In this document: one piece after another, positions 25,236 through 33,638 of the stretch
How the letters are laid out: every line of letters starts with the position of its first letter
Numbering within the stretch: position 1 is the stretch's first letter
Source of the DNA: Azolla pinnata
Taxonomy: Eukaryota > Streptophyta > Polypodiopsida > Salviniales > Salviniaceae
DNA: 33,638 nt
Assembly (NCBI GenBank): GCA_037176905.1
Contig: JBBBWG010032530.1
Coordinates: forward strand, 25,355 to 58,992
Direction: 5' to 3'
Notes under the pieces: model-generated
The model's input: only the letters and a program-made list of their open reading frames with translations
What the model was told of the DNA's origin: nothing
Database searches by the model: none
Program-made: the position numbers and the translations under genes

Positions 25236-28200
25236 ATGGACGGGTCCTTCGACAGTCCTCTGAACGAAGAGCTGTAAGTCCCTCGCCTTCTGCTTCTTGA
25301 GTAGGCCTTCTTATTGTTCTTGTTCTTCTTCTCCTTTGGTTTCTCTTTGTTGGTCGTGTAGCATGATGTTTACGGGATTTTAGCTGTCGTTGGGATGGGG
25401 GGTTCCGTGAGGTAGGATTAGGTGTAATTGGGCCAGAATCAACGAGAGCATCACATTCTAAAGCACAGCCTGGAAGCCGTGGAATCAGGCATAATTAGGT
25501 CGTAATCCGTCTGAAGCACAACCTGCAATCAATGTAATTAGGCATGACTAGGTCATAATCAACGAGATCATCACATTCTAAAGCGACAACCTGAGAACCA
25601 TGGGCTCAGGCATGATTAGGTCATAATCAATGAGAACATCATATTCTAAGGCACAACCTGCAATGAATAGAATTAGGCATGGTTAGGTCATAGTCAACAA
25701 GAACATCACAATCTAAAGCATAATTCGAGAGCCATGGAATTAGGCATAATTTGGTTATGATCAACGAGAACATCATACTCTACATCGTACTCTAAAGCAT
25801 AACCTGAGAGCCATTGAATATTTGGCATGATAAGGTCATAAACCAACGAGAACATCACATTCTAAAGCAACAACCTGAAAGCCATTGTCTAAACAGATTT
25901 CACAGTTAACGCAGATTCACCCCCAACCGTGTTTGTGTCTGTTCCACACAAATACATGTGCACAACCTACATTCATGCCTAGATACTGCATAGCTATTCA
26001 AATACACACATGTTCCTATGTACGATAGTGCACTCAAGCGAACCTGTATATACACATACTCAAATACACAAGGCACAAATATGCATTTGCATACATGCAT
26101 GCATACATACATAGAGATAGGCACCATGCATAAACACACACACACACACATGTTCATACATGCTTATGTTTTGGACGCCCAACTTTGCCCGTTGCAACTC
26201 CATACAGATCTCTTTGTGGTTGTTTCAATCTTTCTTGTTCCATCACGAAACTTGCAGCGTATAATGCATTCGTTATCAGTTAGGATATTTTGTCACATGG
26301 CTATGTAACTTGCACATAACATATTGATAAGAAGGGTCCTGCCTTTTGTGGATTTTTAAGAGATATTCGATGCCTTTGATTGGTCAATCACGTACGAGAA
26401 CTAGTAATTCTAATTTGAACGCAAAAATATCCAGAACACAGCTCTGTCATGTCGATAGTTTCAAAGACCATGGCTTTGATTTTATTTTTTTGCTAATATG
26501 CCTCTCTTCTTCTGGATTCAGGAGGAACAGTAATGTGGTCCATTTACGTGGCTTGCCTTTCAGTGTGATAGAATCAGATGTGGCTGCATTTTTCAGGGGA
26601 CTTGAACTAGGCCCCAACGGGGTTGTTATCTGTGTTAACTTTAAAGGTTTCTTTTATACTTTTGCTCTTTTCCCCATTAGCATGTTTACTTACAAGAATT
26701 GATTGTAGAACTATCTGTTGTTCAGGAAGAGCAAGTGGCCACGCTTATGTGCAGTTTGCAACGTCAGAGATTGCTAACAAGGCATTAGAGTGGGATCGGT
26801 AAGATGGTTCAGTTCAACCGACTCTTTCATTCCCTTCAACTCTGATGCCACCTGTTTAGTTTAACTAAACGTTGTTCAGTTTCTGATGCGGGGGATTGTG
26901 ATAGCATGTAATTTAACTGGTTAGCCAGTTTTGTGGTGAGTTATGATAGCATTACAAGGCACATGTTTTTGAACAAAAGCATAATGGAGCTTGTGACAAT
27001 GAAGGACTCATAATGAAAACCTAGATCAAAAGTTTAGTTTTACGTCAGAGGACACTATTCTTTTGCTTGCATTCGAGATTTCTTGCATCTAAACTTCAGC
27101 CATAGGTAGCTTAGTTCAAACTTCACACCCAAAATTTTTAAGCTGTCACTGACTATCAACTATCAGTGAAAACACAATTACTATTTTCAAGACTGATTAT
27201 CACATGACAATTTCCCTCCTACTAAAAAGATCTCAATTTGTTTGTAATGGAATAACAAAGGTACATGCCTCATTATATCTCGTTCTTGCCTGTGGTTATA
27301 GACAACAGATGGGCAAGTGCTATGTAGAGGTGTCCAAGGGGCATGCTGCTGACTTGCAGGTCTTTTCTCATTTGAAATCACAATTCTCATTCCAGATTGT
27401 TGAAAATAGTTTTAAACTTAGGAAACAAATTTTTAGAGCAGTCTGCACTACGGATGGTTGGGCGAAGAATGATTAATCCTATGGGCTCTGGAAGCATTGT
27501 TACTACTGGAATACCAGGAATGTCAGGCCACTCTGATATGAAATATACTGGCGTTGTTCGCATGAGAGGCATGCCATATAGGTTTGTTTATGATACAAGT
27601 GTATTTATGGTCTCCTAAATGTTTCCATTAATCTTGACGAGAAGTTGGAATTGCATTGTAGTTCTACCTCAGGAGATATAGTAGCATTCTTCAAGGGGTT
27701 GGAAATTGTACCTGATGGCATATTTTTATGCACTCACTCAGATGGCCGGCCATCAGGTGAGGTAGGTTTTGAGTTTCTTTATTGACGATCTTTGTATTTA
27801 AAGGTTCTTTATGCTCAGTCTTATCAGTTACACGTACTGTAATGTAGGCATATGTGGAATTTGTCGATGAAGAAGTTGCTTCATGCGCACTTCGCTTAAG
27901 CCATGGAACAATTGGCACAGTGAGGGAACTGGAACTGTAAATACTTTTCTTTAATGCAGCAAACATACATGATCTTAACAGTTAACCTTAATGTGGACAG
28001 CGATATGTGATGATTTTCCCCAGCACCAAAGGAGAAATGCTGAAGGCAATACAGAAGAGAATGTATAATCTATTTGCTGGGGTAGAAGATTTCTCATTTC
28101 GTGGCTCAGTTCAGGTGAGGTAGAGGAGTTTGTCTAATTTCATGTGTATTTTATAGACATAGTGATAGTGCTGAAATTTTCCTTCTGCCAGAGTTCTGAT

Positions 28201-29040
28201 GCTTTGGGGCTTCATGGGTTGGCTGAAATGAATTTGGCTGCCATTCAAGGAGCTGGATTGGGCATACGAGGATTTCATAGTATGGGAGATCTGTCAGCAA
28301 ATGTCTGCATAAAGATGAAAGGTCTCCCATACACGGCTTATCCACGTGACATTATGAAGTTTTTCGAGGGCTACCGAATAGCACCTAATGGTATCTTTAT
28401 GGTACTTGGTTTGAACGAGCGAGCCACTGGAGAAGCATTCGTAGAGTTTGTATCAGTGGATGAAGCACAACGGGCCATGGAGCGGAATAGACGTAGCATG
28501 GGCACACGCTATGTGGAGTTGCTTAGGGCCACTAAGAGGCGAGTGTTTACTGCTTTTTCCACATGTCATCTGGAAATGGAACAGATGTTTTCTAGAAGTA
28601 AAAACTTCTGTTTTGTGTGACAGTGAGTTATTGATTGCAATGGGAGAACTACCAGGCTTAAATGTTGGAGAGCCAGTGGATCCTAGTTTACAACTGCATT
28701 TGTTGCAACAGCAAGTAAGTGTCAAATATTTGACTGAATTGGTGTCAAAATACTGGAAATTGTGTCAGGACAGAGCTAGTTAACCTCATAATCATGATGG
28801 ATCCTTCACAGCTACTTAGTTACATCACAAACATATCCTCCTATATGTTGCAAATATAATATGAGCCTAAGGACCTGACATCTCTAATGTCTTTTTATGT
28901 CTTTTCAGGCAGCGTCTGGAGCATTTGGTCCGACCGATACTCCAGGACAAACTGAAGTAGCTGACAGTGAGCTAATTTCAATGCCACCTGGATTCTCAGC
29001 CCCACCAAGTGCACCCGTTTCTTTCAGTCAGTACCCTTAG
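25236..29040 (+). CDS. hnRNP F/H- or ESRP-like RNA-binding protein with three quasi-RRMs
   Basis: Exons: (25236 or upstream)-25273, 26522-26646, 26726-26798, 27302-27359, 27439-27581, 27662-27761, 27848-27919, 28001-28114, 28192-28538, 28624-28714 and 28909-29040; about 430 residues from the first ATG. Phases agree throughout. RRM1 starts VVHLRGLPF (about residue 18) with GHAYVQF; RRM2 starts VRMRGMPY (about 137) with GEAYVEF; RRM3 starts IKMKGLPY (about 281) with GEAFVEF. The (L/M)(R/K)G(L/M)P(F/Y) form of RNP2 is typical of the hnRNP F/H/GRSF1/ESRP class, which binds G-rich RNA and affects splicing. The tail is Pro/Ser-rich and ends SFSQYP. The intron after 28538 begins GC (AG/GCGAGT). The true N-terminus is unresolved because the open frame extends upstream without an ATG. 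Acceptor choice at 27439 or 27442 is ambiguous by one codon. Confidence 0.9.
25418..25884. repeat. 65-80-bp tandem units in RRM-gene intron 1
   Basis: Six to seven diverged copies of a unit with AATTAGGCAT(A/G)A, TTAGGTCATAATCAACGAGA, ACATCACATTCTAAAGC and AACCTG(A/C)(G/A)AGCCAT lie in the 1248-bp first intron. One copy (about 25497-25550) is shortened. Confidence 0.88.
26085..26155. repeat. CATA and CA microsatellites in RRM-gene intron 1
   Basis: ATGCATGCATACATACATAGAG is followed by a run of CA units, separated by a short unique segment. Open frames reading CVCVCLCM are artefacts. Confidence 0.8.
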
Positions 29041-30723
29041 CAAAGTGGTAACGCATAGATTCTCTGAATTGTGAATGGATATTTTGTCTTTGTAGATGCA
29101 TTCATTCACTTATCTTACTCGCGGCACTTTTACAGGTGCAAGTTTGGAGTATTGCCGAAAATGTGCATGGGAAGATTTATTTATAGCTAGTCATTGACAG
29201 GTTCGACATCAAGCCATACAAAATGGAATGAGCTTGTCAGGAATATAAAGGTATTTCGCTTGCCAAACTGATCAATGCTTCCTTTTGTAAAAACAGCCAT
29301 ATGCCATCTTCAATCGATTCAGAACACTCGTGTATTGCAAACTTGATTTCACGCAGTAGCCATGGAATTTATGCTGATATGAGTTCATCCTATCTCTGTC
29401 TGCTGTTTCTACTAACGATTTAAACATAGTTGAGCCATCTTGATGACCCAAACATGGCCTTTTGAATGTATGGTATGTGATCAAACACCGAGAATATAGC
29501 AAGGAAATCCATATCCAGAGATTGTCGCTGAATTAATACGAAAGATTAGTGCTCTAGTGACAACGATTCGTTAGAATCATCACTGTGTATGATGCTATTT
29601 ATCCAGATTCATATACCAAGAATAGCTGAGTCAAGATTGTACTCGCTATATGTGTAACCTTATGAACCATTGTAAAGGCCAATTGGAATGGTCTTCAGAT
29701 TGAAACTAGAAGGCAAGGCGTAATGTTACTGCTTTTAAAAGTTAACTAAGGTTTAAAAAGGTAAACCTGCAAAGCTTCGAAGTTAGTGTCTAATAATACT
29801 CTATAACTAACAAGTTGAACTTTTATTTTGTGATTGTTAATGCTATGGACTACCTTTCTTACTGTCTCATATAGATGTCGATTTCTAATCGACTAGTTAC
29901 TTGAGTGTTAATTAAGAGATTAGTGTCACTTGTATGTAAACCTCCTATGGGTTTATTGTCGTTTCTCTTTAATATGATGAACATTCGTATGCTTAATGCA
30001 GGCCTTGCTTGTGCCAATCCACCCTGCTAATTTGTAATTAACTAACTCCCTAACATAAACTCTCTCTCTTAACACATACACAAGTGCAAATTCAAAACAT
30101 TATCAGCGCTGACTTTAATCCTCCGAAACACATAATCTATGCTAATTATACATATGCATAAGCATATATATAGTTTACAAGTATGTATGGAAGAATTTTT
30201 GGGAGCGTCAAAAGTGCAGCATATATATGCTTGCATGAAGGGCTTGTTAGTGAACTAGGTCGTATAGCGGCTTCAAGATGGTAGAAGCCCTCTCTAGCCA
30301 TGTAATATTATCGTAAGCCTTAAACACCAAAATAAATGATGGATGGCTTAGGTTATCCGGGGCTATCACAATCAGAGCCGTGATAATGCTCCACTATGGA
30401 ACGAACAAACAAATCAATAATCCAACCACCTGAAACAGAAAGCTCGCATCGATGTTGTCCCAGAGACTTTCCACTACGTCACAAATGAACGATTATGTGC
30501 AAGCAGGCTCATTACAAGGCTGTCGACATGTATGAGAGAATCATTGCAACTCTAGTCGAAGATCGAAACAAAAACAGCAGACGAGTGCGTTGGCGGGGAG
30601 CTTGGTACACACAGTTTTGCAAAAAAAAAAAGGATATGAATGTGGAGAGATTTGTGTTGGTTGGTACTAGAGATTTAGAAAATGAGTTGGTCAGCTTCGG
30701 TACTCAAACCGAACCTGAGCCCC
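29041..30723. other. 3' flank of the RRM gene and spacer
   Basis: AT-rich sequence holding the RRM gene's 3' UTR at its start; I could not place a clear polyadenylation signal. No further gene is recognisable. Open frames at 29272-29502 (minus) and 30495-30743 (plus) have no family resemblance. Confidence 0.5.
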
Positions 30724-30792
30724 TTCCTTTTATACACAATTGAGCCGGAGCCTCGGCACCGAGCCTGAACCCGAGCCTGAGCCCTATAAATA
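30724..30792 (+). promoter_or_regulatory. putative promoter: GAGCC repeats and TATA box
   Basis: Direct repeats of GAGCC(T/G)GA-type words are followed by CTATAAATA at 30784-30792, a good plant TATA box. A long CT tract follows, as often seen in plant 5' leaders. The arrangement predicts transcription to the right starting near 30815-30825. Confidence 0.5.
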
Positions 30793-30823
30793 CCGGAATC
30801 TGCTACAATTCTTCGCCCTCGCC

Positions 30824-30859
30824 GCCATCGCCATCGCCATCGCCATCGCCATCGCCATC
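30824..30859. repeat. (GCCATC)6 hexamer repeat
   Basis: Six perfect units, followed by GCGCC. The same hexamer encodes the Met-Ala start of the gene ending at 23851. Here it lies just downstream of a TATA box and probably belongs to a leader. Confidence 0.95.
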
Positions 30860-30884
30860 GCGCCTGGAGAACTCCCCCCAGGTG

Positions 30885-30886
<2 letters not shown>

Positions 30887-30960
<74 letters not shown>
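30887..30960. repeat. (TC)37 microsatellite
   Basis: Seventy-four bases of uninterrupted TC followed by TGTGTCTGTG. Ser-Leu and Arg-Glu frames across it are artefacts. A CTCG run (about 31109-31132) follows in the same presumed leader. Confidence 0.98.
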
Positions 30961-30965
<5 letters not shown>

Positions 30966-31199
30966 CTGTGTCTGTGTCCGATCCGTTGGTTCCTGTCTGG
31001 ACATCGCGCACAGAGCTGTTCTAGGGTTATCTTCTGCCTCCTTTGCCTGCCGTCTTTGGCACGAACTCTGCGTCTCAGCTCGCCGATCTTCATCCGCAGG
31101 ACATTCTGCTGCTCGCTCGCTCGCTCGCTCGCCACACGGCAGCGCTTCTTCATCCTCATCGGGCATCCCGAATCTCTCCCTTCGGTACCTAACAACAAA

Positions 31200-31310
31200 A
31201 TGTGGTCGAGGTTGCGAGATCATAACAGCCGTGCCAGGCCTGCAGGAAAACAGGAAAAGGAATCCTTCGCCGCCGAAGCTCCGAGTTGCCTTCGGATCCG
31301 TCCCTTCTAG
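31200..31310 (+). CDS. short ORF after a promoter-like leader, unknown product
   Basis: An ATG in good plant context (AACAACAAA-ATG) opens a 36-residue frame starting MWSRLRDHNSRARPAG and ending LRIRPF. It lies about 400 bp after the CTATAAATA box. I recognise no family. It could be the surviving first exon of a gene lost downstream, an upstream ORF, or chance. The following sequence quickly becomes degenerate repeats. Confidence 0.3.
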   Translation: MWSRLRDHNSRARPAGKQEKESFAAEAPSCLRIRPF

Positions 31311-31389
31311 ACAGGGAAGTGTAATTCGTCTCTTAGAGTTTCCAATGTGTCTCAATATGTATTCCGTCTAACACACAGACATGTAGCAT

Positions 31390-31790
31390 GAAACTCAACT
31401 TATTTGTTTTGTTTTGAAAATTCTCTGAGTGTCGAGGATCCATAGACTCACTCAGCCATTCGGAAACTTCAGAAAAATGAATGAGGTCATGCATGGAAGA
31501 TTGTGACATGAGACACCCAATGCCTCAAAACAAAGGTAGATCATACATTAAGACATGGTACGATTTCGCATATTTTTGTTGTGTTTTAGAAATGCCAAGG
31601 ATCCAATGTCTCTTATCATCTCGCCATCGGAAACCTTGCATAGTTCAACACCAATGCCTCAAGTCAAAGATATATCGTGCAGTGAAGCACAAAAAAAGCA
31701 TGTCCTGCATTGAGTGGGTGAACTTTTGGATGTGGAAGCATGTGATACCACTCAAAGGATCCTTGCTTAGAGGCATGCAAATCAATGCCT
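31390..31790. repeat. two diverged ~165-bp tandem units
   Basis: TTTGTTTTG(A)AAATTCT...GGATCCA...CATTCGGAAAC in the first unit corresponds to TTTGTTGTGTTTTAGAAAT...GGATCCA...CATCGGAAACC in the second. CAATGCCTCAA(A/G)(A)CAAAG follows in both. The 31481-31792 open frame spans them and is not credible as a gene. Confidence 0.6.
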
Positions 31791-31924
31791 GATGTACATA
31801 GAAGGTACCGAAACTTGGATTCCAACATCATGGTGGCATGCTGTCAACATCGTGCTAACTACTTCAACCAACCTTTCCAATTTGACCAACTCATGATGAA
31901 TATTAAAAGGGTAGAAATCATTTA

Positions 31925-33638
31925 GTTCCAATAATTAGACAGTGAGTACCTTGTCTTCTTTTTCAGAATACTCGTGATTTTTTTTGCACTTTCAAATAAG
32001 AGGGTCGAAGGATTAATTCTCTTTTGGTGTAGTCGGCGGAAACAAAGTATTCTCGTTTAAGAAAATCATTATTTTTCAAACTATGACTATTTGAGTGTGA
32101 GATGATTTTTCTCATCTTCCCTAGACTTAGATGCCCTAACTTACCATGCAATATATTGTATGACTCAGGTTTCTTAGAGATTGTTTTTATAATAACGTTT
32201 TCGGGTGTTATAGTTGTGTAATACATTGTAGATTACTTAGAAGGGAGCTTTTCAATAATAGTCTTTTTATTTTTGTTTGATTTTGTTATGAGAAGACTTT
32301 GTAGTTCATTCTCGTTTTTAGTTTCTATCTGATAATTATTAGTACGAATGTTTTTAAAGCTTAATAGAGTGCGATTAGAGTAAGGGTATAAAAGAGTGTA
32401 TTCTATCGTGACTTTAGTAACAAGTTTGAGAACTACAATTGCTTTCCTATTCTAACAAAATTTGCATTGATTTTCGCAATAGTAACAATATTTTGAATTA
32501 AAAAAAAATGTTTTTTATATAAGAAACACTTATATAATGTCCTCATAGAGCTCGTTTAATTTTATTTAGCAAGACGAGTGTTTTCTGCCTTCTCTTTAAC
32601 CTTTTTGTTGATATTCTTGGTTATCATAATTCTCCCTCGAGCTTAGAGTTTCATGGGTGAAGTGTGAATCATGTTCTGTTTAGGGCTTTTTTTTCTTATG
32701 TTTCTCTTGATATAATTCAACGATATACAAAACCAATGTCACATTTTGCTATACTTGAAACAAACCTAGTCCTCTTTTCCATATTTATCGCTACTAGTGC
32801 CCTTCTTAAGCTTATTTTGATTCATTTCTTTGTTCTTAAAAGAAATCCTTTTGACCTTCCCCCCATTCTTTCAAGAGCCTTTTTGTGGTATTGGTGCTTC
32901 TTCTTCTCAAAGGAGCTAACATGAGTTTTAGGTGTAGTTAGGGTTCCAATGTGACGAGACATATGATTCTCAACAGGTGTCTCATCTTCTCCTTGTACTT
33001 TTATGAGTACACAGACTAATTCAAAGTACTCATATTTAGCCTTATGGTATCTATAGATCTGGACATTATTAGGATTGAATAATGATAAAGTCTTGTAAAT
33101 CATGTCAGCATTAGTGTAAATGGAGTCACTTACGATGTGACAATATTTATCCACAATTTATAAGCTTGAAAGCGTAAATGGAGTCACTTACGCTTTTCTT
33201 TTGGGAGCAAGGCCTTCATTTGGTCACAATAGTGACTATTGAGCAACTCCCAGAGGACTTTTGGATTTTCCTTAATCATGTACTTATTCTTGAGAGTAAT
33301 ATCTAAATGGTGCCTCAGAAAGTGAAGGACCTAATTCTTCTCAGCTTGAGTAAAATTTTTTTAGAGATACTAGAAGCTAATGTCTTGACAATGGGATCCT
33401 AAATGCATTTCAAGTTCTTAAAACCAAACATAATTTTGGAATCTTGTGCCCGGGTCAAGTAGTTCTTACAACTAATGGCAAACTCAATAAACTCTCTCTT
33501 TGCATTGTTAGTCATTTTTCTACATTACCAATGCGAAATTTAATATATTTACTTTAGGTAAAGCATGGTAAGTGTGCAAATAATTAAGTTTTGGTTATCT
33601 ATGTTTAGTATTGATTTTAAATATATTCTCAAAATTTT
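31925..33638 (-). mobile_element. Ty1/copia retrotransposon relic (gag to GAG-pre-integrase)
   Basis: Read on the minus strand, a gag-like segment begins near 33515 (REFIEFAISCKNYLTRAQ, matching the gag start of plant copia elements). It continues around 33154-32822 with DMIYKTLSLFNPNNV and KYEYFELV. Farther on, 32226-31963 encodes YNILHGKLGHLSLGKMRK and RPSYLKVQ, the GAG-pre-integrase region. Several stops and frameshifts interrupt it. The protease part between is not readable and integrase fades out near 31925. A weak primer-binding-site-like ATTGGTAATGTAG lies just above gag at about 33520-33532. If that is real, the sequence up to the window edge would be LTR. Confidence 0.8.

Noticed and set aside
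30882..31310. Ser-Leu repeat protein (plus) and Arg-Glu repeat proteins (minus)
   Set aside because: Direct translations of the (TC)37 microsatellite, without a plausible start or a conserved domain.

Overview
The window is nuclear DNA of a land plant, most likely a flowering plant. All recognisable genes are split by GT-AG introns with AT-rich interiors. Their products belong to plant families: a PDR-type ABCG transporter, a 12-oxophytodienoate reductase (OPR), a three-RRM hnRNP F/H-like protein and a plant-style acidic/serine-rich nuclear-type protein. The spacers hold microsatellites, minisatellites and retroelement relics. I cannot assign a species. I see no operon, CRISPR array, tRNA or rRNA.

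Layout. (1) 2078-10830, minus: a PDR/ABCG transporter whose 20 remaining exons can be followed splice site by splice site. It is a pseudogene. Two conserved tryptophan codons are stops, and the middle of NBD1 (ABC signature and Walker B) is missing. Its first intron is filled by an ATGT-type minisatellite, itself interrupted by a 458-bp LINE-like insertion with an A-tail and a 15-bp target-site duplication. (2) 12255-13620: decayed pieces of a second PDR gene (last exon, 3' flank, linker exon), so a tandem PDR cluster has collapsed here. (3) 13755-17901, minus: an intact five-exon OPR of 386 residues with catalytic His/His/Tyr and a C-terminal SKL peroxisomal signal. Introns 1 and 4 carry their own tandem arrays. 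(4) 20970-23851, minus: a protein of about 760 residues, unknown function, low-complexity N-terminus and basic conserved-looking C-terminus. (5) A roughly 1-kb divergent spacer with a tandem duplication of about 240 bp. (6) 25236-29040, plus: an RNA-binding protein with three quasi-RRMs; a CCCTAA array lies in the open frame just upstream of its first ATG, and one intron is GC-AG. (7) 30784-31310, plus: a promoter-like block (TATA box, long CT tract) with a short ORF. (8) 31925-33638, minus: a degraded Ty1/copia element (gag and GAG-pre-integrase), cut by the window edge.

The genes do not form one pathway. OPR reduces oxylipins, with a role in jasmonate synthesis if it acts on OPDA. The RRM protein would act on RNA, and the PDR remnants are a dead transporter locus. 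The most general oddity is that nearly every long intron or spacer contains its own unrelated 65-240-bp tandem array. This points to repeated local duplication rather than spread of one satellite.
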